Part shown: positions 51,589 to 59,858 of the stretch, piece after piece | How positions within the stretch are numbered: the stretch's first letter is position 1 | How the letters are laid out: each line of letters begins with the position of its first letter | Source: Corynebacterium sp. p3-SID1241 | Lineage (GTDB): Bacteria; Actinomycetota; Actinomycetes; Mycobacteriales; Mycobacteriaceae | NCBI GenBank assembly: GCA_025144025.1 | Contig: JALXWS010000001.1 | Location: forward strand, 62,001 to 126,000 | DNA length: 64,000 nucleotides | Direction: 5' to 3' | Program-made: the position numbers and the translations under genes | Notes under the pieces: model-generated | The model's input: the letters and a program-made list of their open reading frames with translations, nothing else | Database searches by the model: none | What the model was told of the DNA's origin: nothing

Positions 51589-52473
51589 TTACTGCTGCGG
51601 ACGCAGGTGCGTGACATCACCCGCGGAGTAGTACTCGCCGGCGACCATGATGCGGCCGTCTTCGCCGATTTCATCGACGTGCCCAGTGACATCGCCGGAC
51701 GGGGTTTCTAGGCGCACCTCTTGGCCGAGCGAGGAGCACACCGCACGGTAGTCGCGCAGGAGCTGCGGATCTTGGTTCTCCCACTGCGCGATGCGGCGGC
51801 GCAGGTTCTTGAGCACGCTAATTGCCAGCTCAGTGCGGTCAGTATCACGGCCCTCGAGTGCGAGCGAGGTAGCCTTTTCAATCGGCAGATCCTCGCGGGT
51901 CAAGGTGACATTGATGCCCATGCCTACGACGACGCGCGCAGACGGTGCGGCGCCACCTACTGCCTTATTAAGTTCTGCTTTATTGACCTCAGCCTTATTT
52001 ACTTCGGCCTTATTAACCTCGGCCTTGTTGACTTCGGCCTTGCCTACCTCCACCTTGGTGAGCTCGGTCTTTGGCGCAGCCTTGAAAGCCTGGCCCACAG
52101 GACCGGCTTCAGCGAGGATGCCGCACAGCTTATTGCCGTCGATATGCACATCATTCGGCCACTTCAGCACGGTTCCCTCGATGGAATCGGTCACTGCCAA
52201 GCCTGCGGCTAGCGGAAGGGTTCCCAAGTGCTCGAGGGAATCCGGCAGCAAAAGCACAGAAAAAATGACCTGGGAGCCGGCCGGTGCGGTCCAGGAGCGG
52301 CCGAGGCGGCCCTTGCCGGAAAGTTGTTCGTCGGCAAGCAGCACGGTGCCATCCGCAACGTTGGTGGCCTGCATCAAATCGGTATTGGTGGAGCCGGTCT
52401 TTTCCACGAAATCGATGGTGGTGAAATCGTCCGCTAGTGCGGTGCGAATGCGTTCCAAATCAAGTGCAGTCAT
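51589..52473 (-). CDS. birA: Biotin-[acetyl-CoA-carboxylase] ligase with an internal KAEVN repeat
   Basis: A 294-residue biotin protein ligase that attaches biotin to carboxylase BCCP domains such as those of the AccBC proteins. It lacks the N-terminal DNA-binding domain of E. coli BirA. The biotin and ATP sites are KTGSTNTDLMQ (about 25-35), LSGKGRLGRSWTAPAG (about 51-66) and VLKWPNDVHIDGNKLCGILAE (two parts). Between residues 140 and 170, after ILAEAG and before VVVGMGINV, the chain carries KVEVG-KAEVN(x4)-KAELN-KA, a six-unit pentapeptide repeat not seen in family members I know. The core motifs on both sides are intact, so the enzyme is likely active. Divergent from tusK. Confidence 0.9.
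   Translation of the reverse strand: MTALDLERIRTALADDFTTIDFVEKTGSTNTDLMQATNVADGTVLLADEQLSGKGRLGRSWTAPAGSQVIFSVLLLPDSLEHLGTLPLAAGLAVTDSIEGTVLKWPNDVHIDGNKLCGILAEAGPVGQAFKAAPKTELTKVEVGKAEVNKAEVNKAEVNKAEVNKAELNKAVGGAAPSARVVVGMGINVTLTREDLPIEKATSLALEGRDTDRTELAISVLKNLRRRIAQWENQDPQLLRDYRAVCSSLGQEVRLETPSGDVTGHVDEIGEDGRIMVAGEYYSAGDVTHLRPQQ
51964..52056. repeat. 15-bp minisatellite inside birA
   Basis: About six tandem copies of a 15-bp unit (plus strand, CCTTATTGACCTCGG and close variants) encoding KAEVN on the minus strand. Units differ by one to three bases. In-frame, so copy number could vary without loss of the gene. Confidence 0.85.
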
Positions 52474-52517
52474 AAGCCTTAAGGTTACCGGCCATCAATG
52501 GTGCTAGTGTGTTGCGC

Positions 52518-53510
52518 ATGGCAAAGGTCACTTTTGAAAAGGTCAACATCACCTACCCCGGCGCGAGCGCGCCCACGGTAAAAGACTTGGACCTCGATAT
52601 CGCAGACGGCGAATTCTTAGTCCTCGTTGGCCCATCGGGCTGCGGCAAGTCCACAACGCTACGCGCACTGGCAGGCTTGGAACCTACATCCAGCGGCCGC
52701 ATCACCATCGATGGCAAGGACGTGACCAACCTGGAACCAGGTGATCGCGATATCGCCATGGTCTTCCAGAACTATGCCCTCTACCCGCACCTGACGGTGG
52801 AGGAAAACATGGGCTTTGCCCTGAAGCTGGCAAAGCTTCCCAAGTCCGAGATCAAAGCCAAAGTGCACGAGGCGGCGGAAACGCTCGGCCTGACCGAGTA
52901 CCTCAAGCGCAAACCCAAAGACCTTTCCGGCGGCCAGCGCCAGCGCGTGGCCATGGGCCGAGCTATTGTGCGCGAGCCGAAGGCCTTCCTCATGGATGAG
53001 CCGCTATCTAACTTGGATGCCAAGCTGCGCGTGCAAACCCGCGCGGAGTTGGCCAGCCTGCAGCAGCGCCTGGGTACGACGACGGTGTATGTCACCCACG
53101 ACCAGGTGGAGGCTATGACCATGGGCGACCGCGTGGCGGTGCTCAAGGACGGCGAGCTGCAGCAGGTAGCCCCGCCGCGCGAGCTTTACGACGCCCCCGC
53201 AAATGAATTCGTCGCCGGCTTCATCGGCTCACCAGCCATGAATATCTTTGACTACAACGGTTCCCGCGTAGGCGTGCGCCCAGAAAAGATGTTTATCAAC
53301 AAAGGCCCGGTGGGCTTCCAAGGCGTGGTGGACATTGTGGAAGAGCTGGGAGCCGAGTCCTATGTTTACGTCACTGTGGGCGAGAATCGCCTAGTCGCCC
53401 GCGCCGAAGGCACCCCACCACAGCGCGGCGAGGAGGTCGTGCTGACCTTCAACCCACGCGAGGCGCACCGCTTCGATCCAGAAACGGGCCGCCGCATCGC
53501 GCAGAACTAG
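52518..53510 (+). CDS. ABC ATPase of a trehalose-type importer (TusK/MsiK-like)
   Basis: A 330-residue MalK-type ATPase. Walker A GPSGCGKST, VFQNYALYPHLTVEEN, LSGGQRQRVAMGRAIVREP, AFLMDEPLSNLDAKLR and THDQVEAMTMGDR are intact; the C-terminal regulatory domain is short (about 95 residues). The ATG at 52518 lies seven bases after TAGTGT, consistent with a leaderless message; a GTG nine bases upstream is also in frame. In C. glutamicum a gene of this type leads the trehalose uptake genes tusE-F-G next to this same chromosomal block, and the order here is equal. It may also energise other sugar importers. Confidence 0.82.
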   Translation: MAKVTFEKVNITYPGASAPTVKDLDLDIADGEFLVLVGPSGCGKSTTLRALAGLEPTSSGRITIDGKDVTNLEPGDRDIAMVFQNYALYPHLTVEENMGFALKLAKLPKSEIKAKVHEAAETLGLTEYLKRKPKDLSGGQRQRVAMGRAIVREPKAFLMDEPLSNLDAKLRVQTRAELASLQQRLGTTTVYVTHDQVEAMTMGDRVAVLKDGELQQVAPPRELYDAPANEFVAGFIGSPAMNIFDYNGSRVGVRPEKMFINKGPVGFQGVVDIVEELGAESYVYVTVGENRLVARAEGTPPQRGEEVVLTFNPREAHRFDPETGRRIAQN

Positions 53511-53686
53511 TTCCAGCGGAGGCTAAGCCGCGGAGAAAACTGGGCTCGGGGACACAGGTACGCGTCCCCCGCCACCCACAGCCCCTTTTCTACCCCCATT
53601 TAGAGTTAAATAGGCCAAAATTATCCACCTTTTGGTTTCCGTATTTTAGGTTTAAAGAACCGAAAGTTTTCCGAAAGGTGAATTCC

Positions 53687-54940
53687 ATGAAGAAATTCCT
53701 GCTTCGCACCACCGTTGCGACAACCGCAGTTTTGGCACTGGCCGGCTGCTCTTCTTCCTCCTCCTCCGATTCCGCTGCGGGCGGTTCCTCCGAGGGCGGC
53801 GCGGATGCGCGCGGCCCCATCACCTTTGCCATGGGCAAAAATGACACGGACAAGGTGACCCCCATCATCGAGAAGTGGAACGAGCAGCACCCAGACGAGA
53901 AGGTCACCCTCAAGGAGCTGGCCGGTGAGGCCGACGCCCAGCGCGAAACCCTAGTGCAGTCCCTGCAGGCGGGCAGCGATGACTACGATGTCATGGCCCT
54001 CGACGTGGTGTGGACCGCGGAGTTCGCCGCCAACCAGTGGCTCCAGCCGCTCAATGGTGACTTTGAAACCAATACGGATGATCTTTTGCCGGCGACCGTG
54101 GAGTCTGCCACCTATAACGATGTGCTCTACGCCCTGCCGCAAAACACTAACGGACAGCTACTTTTCCGCAATACCGAGCTCGCAGATAAGGCACCAGAGA
54201 AGTTTGCAGATCTTAAGTCCGCGTGCGAGGCACTGGACAAGGGCAAGGACTGCCTGACCACCCAGCTCAAGCAGTACGAGGGCTTGGCCCTCAACACCGC
54301 TGACTTTATGGAAGGTTGGGGTGGTTCTGTCTTGGATAAGGACGGCAACGTCACGGTGGATTCCAAGGAGGCCAAGGATGGCCTGCAGGCCATGGTGGAC
54401 GCGTACAAGGAAGAGACCATTTCCAAGGACTCCACCGCCGCTACCGAGGAAGAAACCAATATGGCCTTTACTGAGGGCAAGACCGCCTTCGCCATGAACT
54501 GGCCATATATGTACTCCAATGCGGTCGATGCCGGCGTCGACGTCGAGGTCCAAGCCCCACTGGGCAAGGATGGCGTAGGCGTTTCCACCCTGGGTGGCTA
54601 TAACAACGGCATCAATATCAATTCCAAGAATAAGGGCACTGCGCTCGACTTCATGAAGTTCATCATCAACGAGGACAACCAGAAGTCCTTCGCGGAGCAG
54701 TCCTTCCCACCGGTCTTGGCTTCCATCTACGATGACCCGCAGCTGCAGCAGGAATTCCCGTACCTGCCGGCGCTGAAGGAATCTCTGGAGAACGCGGCAC
54801 CGCGCCCGGTTTCCCCGTTCTACTCGGCGATTTCCAAGGCCATCCAAGACAATGCCTACGCTGCATTGACGGATGGCAAGTCGGTGGATGATGCCACCGC
54901 CGATATGAAGGCGGCCATCGAATCGGCTTCCCAGGGCTAA
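53687..54940 (+). CDS. Trehalose/maltose-type sugar-binding lipoprotein (TusE-like)
   Basis: A 417-residue ABC family 1 binding protein. The signal peptide MKKFLLRTTVATTAVLALAG ends in lipobox LAGC, followed by a Ser-rich tether. The mature protein has IIEKWNEQHPDEKVTLKEL, DYDVMALDVVWTAEFAANQW, ALPQNTNGQLLFRNTELA and TLGGYNNGININSKNKGTALDFM. It brings trehalose (or a related alpha-glucoside) to the permeases downstream. ATG 53687 is eight bases after GAAAGG. The 176-base gap before it has short CCGAAAG repeats but no gene. A hairpin after the stop (54952-54995) probably lowers expression of the permeases relative to this protein. Confidence 0.82.
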   Translation: MKKFLLRTTVATTAVLALAGCSSSSSSDSAAGGSSEGGADARGPITFAMGKNDTDKVTPIIEKWNEQHPDEKVTLKELAGEADAQRETLVQSLQAGSDDYDVMALDVVWTAEFAANQWLQPLNGDFETNTDDLLPATVESATYNDVLYALPQNTNGQLLFRNTELADKAPEKFADLKSACEALDKGKDCLTTQLKQYEGLALNTADFMEGWGGSVLDKDGNVTVDSKEAKDGLQAMVDAYKEETISKDSTAATEEETNMAFTEGKTAFAMNWPYMYSNAVDAGVDVEVQAPLGKDGVGVSTLGGYNNGININSKNKGTALDFMKFIINEDNQKSFAEQSFPPVLASIYDDPQLQQEFPYLPALKESLENAAPRPVSPFYSAISKAIQDNAYAALTDGKSVDDATADMKAAIESASQG

Positions 54941-54951
54941 ACGCCCAATCC

Positions 54952-54995
54952 GGGTGAGGTAGGCGGACACCCCGCTGCCTCACCCTTTGTGGTTT
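54952..54995 (+). terminator. Intra-operon attenuating hairpin after the binding-protein gene
   Basis: GGGTGAGG (54952-54959) pairs with CCTCACCC (54978-54985) with an inner GGCGG/CCCGC-type stem, then TTTGTGGTTTT. Typical of uneven expression between binding protein and permeases. Confidence 0.65.
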
Positions 54996-55062
54996 TCACT
55001 CCCCTAATGGGGATAGAATCTAGCCAATACTTAGCATTTCTTGAACAGAAAGGCGGTCCAGC

Positions 55063-56067
55063 GTGGCTATAGCTTCGCCGACTGCGTCCAAGGGGGCGCC
55101 GAAGGGGGCGTCGGCAAGCGCGCCGAAGCCCCAGCGCAAGAATTATGGGCGCGTGGCCGGGCTGATTGCTCCGGCGCTCATCGTGCTCGCCGTCATCATC
55201 GGCTACCCCATCATCCGCGCCATTGTCCTGTCCTTCCAAGGCAATAGGCAGCTCAACCCGCAAACGGGCCTATTTGAGGAGGGCGGCTTTGCCGGGCTGG
55301 AAAATTACCTGTACTGGATTAATAACCGGTGTGTTTCCGGCGCTGGTCAGATTTCTACCTGCCCGCCGGGCGTTATTGCCACGGACTTTTGGCCAGCGGT
55401 CAAGATTACGCTCTTTTTCACCATCGTTACCGTGCTCCTAGAGACCATCCTGGGTATGCTGATGGCGCTCATCATGAATGGTGACTACCGCGGACGCGGC
55501 CTAGTCCGTGCAGCGGTGCTCATTCCTTGGGCTATTCCAACGGCCGTCACGGCTAAGCTGTGGCAGTTCATGTTTGCCCCAGATGGCATCGTCAACTCGT
55601 TGCTCGGTGCACAGATCGCGTGGACCACGGACCCGTTCTACGCCCGCCTGGCCGTCATCATCGCGGACGTATGGAAGACAGCACCATTCATGGCGCTGCT
55701 CATCCTGGCCGGCCTGCAAATGATCCCCAAGGATGTCTACGATGCGGCCCGCGTGGATGGTGCCAACCGTATCCAGACTTTCTTCCGTATCACCCTCCCG
55801 CTAGTGCGCCCGGCGCTCATGGTAGCCGTGCTCTTCCGTACCCTGGATGCGCTGCGCATGTATGACCTACCGGTCATCATGATTTCTAGCTCCTCCAACT
55901 CCCCCACGGCGACCATCTCCCAGCTGGTGGTAGAGGATATGCGCCAGGGCAACTTCAATTCCGCCTCCGCGCTTTCCACCCTTATTTTCCTTCTTATCTT
56001 CGTCGTCGCCTTTATCCTCATCCGCTTCCTTGGCGCGGATGTCTCCGGCAGGAAGGCAGCTAAATAA
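55063..56067 (+). CDS. Sugar ABC permease (TusF/MalF-like)
   Basis: A 334-residue permease with six helices after a basic, Ala/Pro/Lys-rich N-terminus. A long periplasmic stretch (about 65-110, with two cysteines in NRCVSGAGQISTCPPG that may form a disulfide) comes after helix 1. EAA loop: DVYDAARVDGANRIQTFFRI. GTG 55063 with AGAAAGGCGG upstream. The stop overlaps the next start by one base (TAATG). Confidence 0.85.
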   Translation: MAIASPTASKGAPKGASASAPKPQRKNYGRVAGLIAPALIVLAVIIGYPIIRAIVLSFQGNRQLNPQTGLFEEGGFAGLENYLYWINNRCVSGAGQISTCPPGVIATDFWPAVKITLFFTIVTVLLETILGMLMALIMNGDYRGRGLVRAAVLIPWAIPTAVTAKLWQFMFAPDGIVNSLLGAQIAWTTDPFYARLAVIIADVWKTAPFMALLILAGLQMIPKDVYDAARVDGANRIQTFFRITLPLVRPALMVAVLFRTLDALRMYDLPVIMISSSSNSPTATISQLVVEDMRQGNFNSASALSTLIFLLIFVVAFILIRFLGADVSGRKAAK

Positions 56068-56888
56068 TGCGTAAATTCGGACACTACGCCGGCATCGTCT
56101 TCATCATGTTCTGGGGCCTGGCGCCCTTTTACTGGATGCTGGTGACGGCGCTGCGGGATCAGCGATTCACCTTCGATACCACCCCGTGGCCCACCCGCGT
56201 CACGCTGGATAATTTCCGCGATGCCTTGGCTACCGACAAGGGAAATGACTTCCTGGCCGCGCTGGGAAACTCGCTACTTATCTCCCTGGTTACCACCGCT
56301 GTGGCCGTGCTCATCGGCGTCTTTACCGCCTATGCACTCTCCCGCTATGACTTCCCGGGGAAAGGAATCGTGACCGGCATTATCCTGGCCGCCTCCATGT
56401 TCCCGGCCATTGCCTTGGTCACGCCACTGTTCCAGCTCTTTGGCAACCTGGAATGGATTGGCACCTACCGCGCAATGATCATCCCCAATATTTCCTTTGC
56501 GCTTCCGCTGACGGTCTATACTCTGCTGAGCTTCTTCCGCCAGCTGCCTTGGGAACTAGAAGAAGCAGCCCGGGTGGATGGTGCCTCGCGCTCCCAGGCT
56601 TTCCGCCTCATCCTCCTCCCTCTGGCGGCGCCGGCGCTATTTACCACCGCGATTATCGCCTTTATCACCACGTGGAATGAGTTCATGCTGGCCAAGCAGC
56701 TGTCCACCACTGATACCGAACCGGTGACCGTAGCCATCGCACGATTTTCCGGCCCGTCCGCTTTCGAGTACCCCTATGCCGCCACCATGGCCGCCGGCGC
56801 ATTGGTGACTATCCCGTTGGTCATCATGGTGCTCATCTTCCAGCACCGCATCGTCGCCGGCCTGACCGCAGGTGGTGTCAAGGCCTAA
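56067..56888 (+). CDS. Sugar ABC permease (TusG/MalG-like)
   Basis: A 273-residue permease with six helices and EAA loop WELEEAARVDGASRSQAFRL. Its C-terminal AGLTAGGVKA is the MalG-type end that reaches into the ATPase. One-base overlaps at both ends bind it into the operon. Confidence 0.87.
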   Translation: MRKFGHYAGIVFIMFWGLAPFYWMLVTALRDQRFTFDTTPWPTRVTLDNFRDALATDKGNDFLAALGNSLLISLVTTAVAVLIGVFTAYALSRYDFPGKGIVTGIILAASMFPAIALVTPLFQLFGNLEWIGTYRAMIIPNISFALPLTVYTLLSFFRQLPWELEEAARVDGASRSQAFRLILLPLAAPALFTTAIIAFITTWNEFMLAKQLSTTDTEPVTVAIARFSGPSAFEYPYAATMAAGALVTIPLVIMVLIFQHRIVAGLTAGGVKA

Positions 56889-57073
56889 TGCGCCGGGCCA
56901 TGCTGTGGGATACCGCGCTGGGCTTCCTTGGTTTCTTTAGCGTCCTCGCGGTTATCCAGGCCATCATCAACCTCTTTCAAGACTCCCCCGCCATCTGGCC
57001 CGGTCTCGTGGCCGGAGTACTGTGCTTTCTTACCTACCTAACCTGGCGGGCTAAAAGAAAGGACCTTTCATGA
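56888..57073 (+). CDS. Small two-helix membrane protein of the trehalose operon
   Basis: A 61-residue protein with two hydrophobic segments (TALGFLGFFSVLAVIQAIIN and WPGLVAGVLCFLTYLTW) and a basic tail RAKRKDLS. It overlaps tusG by one base and the glycoside hydrolase by four. A small membrane gene also follows tusG in C. glutamicum (cg0830 as I recall). Function unknown; accessory role in transport is likely. Confidence 0.75.
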   Translation: MRRAMLWDTALGFLGFFSVLAVIQAIINLFQDSPAIWPGLVAGVLCFLTYLTWRAKRKDLS

Positions 57074-58560
57074 GCTGGTACCACAATGCCGTCTTCTACC
57101 AGGCCCTCGTCGGCTCGTTTAAGGCCGATGGCGATAAAGAGGTAGGCACGCTGCGCGGGGTCATCGATAAGCTGGATTACCTCCAGTGGCTCGGCGTGGA
57201 CTGCCTGTGGCTCTCACCGTTTTATGCCAGCCCCTTGCGCGATGATGGCTACGATATCGCAGACTACTACTCCATCCATCCGGATTACGGCACGATGGAA
57301 GACTTTGAAGAGCTCATTGCGCAACTGCACCGCCGCGGCATGCGCATTATGACGGACTTGGCGCTCAATCACACCAGCTCCGACCACCCGTGGTTCCAGG
57401 CCTCCCGCACCGATCCCACCGGCCCCTATGGCGATTTCTATGTTTGGGGCGATGACCCGGAGCGCTACCCCGAAATCCGTGTCATTTTCACCGACGTGGA
57501 AACCTCCAATTGGACCTGGGATGACCAGCGCGGCCAGTACTACTTCCACCGCTTCTACTCCCACCAGCCGGATTTGAACTACGATAACCCGGCCGTGCAG
57601 GAGGAAGTATTCAAGATCTTGTCCTTCTGGATGGACAAGGGGTTGGATGGCCTGCGCCTTGATGCCATTGCGTACCTATTTGAACGCGATGGTATAGGCG
57701 GCGAGTCCCTGCCGGAAACAATTGAGTTTGTGGAAAAGATTCGCTCCTTCATGGACACCCACTACCCGGATGCGGTGCTCATCGCCGAGGCCAATCAGCC
57801 TCCGGCCCAGACCATGCAGTTCTACGGCAAGGGCGAGCGCTTCCACATGGTCTTCAACTTCCCGGTTATGCCGCGGTTGTACCAAGCACTGGCGCTTGCC
57901 GACGCCACCCCGGTCTACTCCATCCTCGACGAACTACCCCAGCTTCCGGAAGGCTGCCAATGGGGTACCTTCCTGCGCAACCACGATGAGCTCACTCTGG
58001 AGATGGTGGACGATAATGTGCGCGAGCTGATGTATGAAGCTTTCCTCCCCGATGATGAAATGCGCGCCCATGTGGGCATTGCCCGCCGGCTGATGCCGCT
58101 GATGAACGGCGATCGCCGCAAGGTGGAGCTCATGTTCTCGCTGCTGATGACCCTGCCGGGCGCACCGTTTATCTACTACGGCGATGAGATTGGCATGCTC
58201 GATGACACCACGCTCCCGGACCGCTATGCGGTGCGCACCCCAATGCAGTGGGACGATTCCGAGCACTCTGGTTTCAGCACCAACGCACCTTCCCGCCTTC
58301 CGATTGTGGGAGGTACCTCCGTGGCCGCCCAGCTTGATGACGCAACTTCGTTGCTCAACACTGTCCGTTCCATGATTGCCGAGCGCCACGCCCATCCGGA
58401 TCTCGGCACCGCTCCGTGCGAGCCGGTAGAGACGGGTGAGGAAGCCGTTCTTGGCTACCAGCGCGGCGATCTGCTGTGCTTGCACAACTTCAGCGATCGC
58501 TCCATCGACCTGGGCCCGGTAGAGCTCGGACCGTACGGCTACGCCTGGCTGCCGGCCTAA
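57070..58560 (+). CDS. TreS-like GH13 enzyme (trehalose synthase/alpha-glucosidase)
   Basis: A 496-residue glycoside hydrolase family 13 protein. The four conserved regions are LALNHTS (about 98-104), GLRLDAIAYLFE with the nucleophile Asp (about 198), VLIAEANQ with the acid/base Glu (about 240) and FLRNHDELTLE with the stabilising Asp (about 306). Wide agreement with mycobacterial TreS as I remember it (WYHNAVFYQALVGSF, QWLGVDCLWLSPFYASPL, SHQPDLNYDNPAVQEE) supports trehalose-maltose interconversion or hydrolysis. It is about 100 residues shorter than TreS at the C-terminus. Last gene of the importer operon, so imported trehalose would be processed at once. Overlaps the preceding gene by four bases (ATGA). 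Confidence 0.8.
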   Translation: MSWYHNAVFYQALVGSFKADGDKEVGTLRGVIDKLDYLQWLGVDCLWLSPFYASPLRDDGYDIADYYSIHPDYGTMEDFEELIAQLHRRGMRIMTDLALNHTSSDHPWFQASRTDPTGPYGDFYVWGDDPERYPEIRVIFTDVETSNWTWDDQRGQYYFHRFYSHQPDLNYDNPAVQEEVFKILSFWMDKGLDGLRLDAIAYLFERDGIGGESLPETIEFVEKIRSFMDTHYPDAVLIAEANQPPAQTMQFYGKGERFHMVFNFPVMPRLYQALALADATPVYSILDELPQLPEGCQWGTFLRNHDELTLEMVDDNVRELMYEAFLPDDEMRAHVGIARRLMPLMNGDRRKVELMFSLLMTLPGAPFIYYGDEIGMLDDTTLPDRYAVRTPMQWDDSEHSGFSTNAPSRLPIVGGTSVAAQLDDATSLLNTVRSMIAERHAHPDLGTAPCEPVETGEEAVLGYQRGDLLCLHNFSDRSIDLGPVELGPYGYAWLPA

Positions 58561-58619
58561 GCCTTAGCGCGCAGCTGCAGCCCCCTCTCCTACCGGCGCA
58601 CTACGCAACCCACAGAGAA

Positions 58620-58657
58620 AAGCGCCCCGTCGGTCCTTATGGACCGAGAGGGCGCTT
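58620..58657. terminator. Bidirectional terminator between the trehalose operon and the secreted-protein operon
   Basis: AAGCGCCC-cg-TCGGTCC / GGACCGA-ga-GGGCGCTT with a TTAT loop. The minus strand continues TTTTCTC, so it is strongest for the leftward genes. Confidence 0.85.
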
Positions 58658-58672
58658 AATAGTTGTGGTGGC

Positions 58673-59251
58673 CTAGTTCCACTCAGGCGCGTCTTCGAGG
58701 CGCAGCTCGGAGTAGCGCGCTTCTGGCACAGAAGCCGAGTATGGCTCGCCTTGGGCTTCCCACTGCTGGTCAGAGTTGCAGCGCACGTCCTGACCATCAG
58801 TGTCGAGCATGGTAAAGCCCCACACCAGTTTGCCCTGCGAATTCGCTGGCAGGGTGTACGGACCAACCACCTGGTTTAGCTTCCAGTGCTGCTCGCTGAC
58901 GTAGTTGAAGCCATAGGTCTTGGTCAGCACCTTGGCCAGATCGCCGGTGCCCTCAACAGATCCGGAGACCTCGATGGTCTGGGTGCGAGCCTGGGTGACG
59001 GTGTGCTTGACCGGCACTTCCTCAGCATTACGATTGGCCACGCTGGTGGCGTCGGTCTGCTTGAACCAGCGTCGCTTTGCAGTGACGTAGGTGCCGTTTT
59101 CACCCGGCGTCGAGCAATGCGTGCCCGGCTTATAATCGTCGTTCCAGCGCTGGGGCAGCTCAAAGTCCCCACCGAAATCAGCGGCGTGGGCAACAGGAGC
59201 GGCCACCAGGCTCAGCGCTGCGAGGGCACTAGCGATGGACGTCTTGCTCAC
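58673..59251 (-). CDS. Secreted protein of a new disulfide-bounded family (cassette gene 3)
   Basis: A 192-residue exported protein. GTG 59251 gives a clean signal peptide (SKTSIASALAALSLVAAPVAHA). The mature chain has only two cysteines, in GTHCSTPGENG and VRCNSDQQW, likely one disulfide. Between them are NRNAEEVPVKHTVTQ, a Ser/Thr-rich alternating stretch (TQTIEVSGSVEGTG) and VVGPYTLPANSQGKLVWG. It is a clear relative of the next gene upstream, with which it shares spacing of all these elements. Alternating polar/apolar strands followed by a G-x-Y/P-x-x-P turn resemble aerolysin-type beta-pore-forming proteins, but this is only a pattern-level impression. It starts two bases after the stop of gene 2. 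Confidence 0.8.
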   Translation of the reverse strand: MSKTSIASALAALSLVAAPVAHAADFGGDFELPQRWNDDYKPGTHCSTPGENGTYVTAKRRWFKQTDATSVANRNAEEVPVKHTVTQARTQTIEVSGSVEGTGDLAKVLTKTYGFNYVSEQHWKLNQVVGPYTLPANSQGKLVWGFTMLDTDGQDVRCNSDQQWEAQGEPYSASVPEARYSELRLEDAPEWN

Positions 59252-59253
59252 GT

Positions 59254-59826
59254 TTAGCCCCAATCGTTGTTATCGCGGGTGGAGACCTCGATGTGGCGCT
59301 CCTTAGGCAGGGTGGCGGTGAAAGTGCCGCCGTTGGCCTGCCACTTGTGGTCGGAGCCGCACACGGTCTTCTGGCCCTCGAAGTCAGATACAACCCAGCC
59401 GGCGCGCAGGACGGCGGTCTTGCCCGGAGCAATGTTGTACGGGCCAACCTGCTCGCCCACCTCGTAAGACTGGCTATCGGTGTAGCTGGAGGAGAAGGTG
59501 AAGTTGATGAGATCCATCAGCTTGAAGTCGATGCCAGCGGAAACGTTCCAGGTCTTGGTCTTGGTCTCGGTGATGGAACGGGTAACGGGCAATGGCTCAT
59601 CGTTGTAGTTGGACACGGTCCAGGAACCGGCGGAGCCATCAAAATAGGTGCGCTTGATGTCAACGGTCTGGCCGGTGTCACCCGGGTTGGAGCAACGCTC
59701 ACCAATGGTGGTCGGGTTAGCCGGACCGAGGTCGCGCTGTGGCAGGGCGTTAGCGGCCGGAGCGAAGACGAGACCGGAAGCAACGGCGAGAGCCGCGGTG
59801 GTAGAAGCAATCTTGGACTTGAACAT
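59254..59826 (-). CDS. Secreted protein of the same family (cassette gene 2)
   Basis: A 190-residue exported protein with signal peptide FKSKIASTTAALAVASGL ending at PAANA. Two cysteines are in GERCSNPGDTG and TVCGSDHKW. The domain core has NYNDEPLPVTRSITETKTK, then a long amphipathic Ser/Thr-rich hairpin-like region (NFTFSSSYTDSQSYEVGE), then VGPYNIAPGKTAVLRAGW. The last region looks much like the membrane-hairpin part of aerolysin-fold toxins, so a pore-forming or membrane-binding role is a working guess. AGGAGAAAG precedes the ATG. No catalytic motif, no anchor, no lipobox. Confidence 0.8.
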   Translation of the reverse strand: MFKSKIASTTAALAVASGLVFAPAANALPQRDLGPANPTTIGERCSNPGDTGQTVDIKRTYFDGSAGSWTVSNYNDEPLPVTRSITETKTKTWNVSAGIDFKLMDLINFTFSSSYTDSQSYEVGEQVGPYNIAPGKTAVLRAGWVVSDFEGQKTVCGSDHKWQANGGTFTATLPKERHIEVSTRDNNDWG

Positions 59827-59858
59827 GGAACTTTCTCCTTGTGCAGGTGTGGTGGGGT

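Noticed and set aside
51964..52056. CRISPR-like repeat array
   Set aside because: The units are contiguous 15-bp repeats without spacers and lie in frame inside birA.
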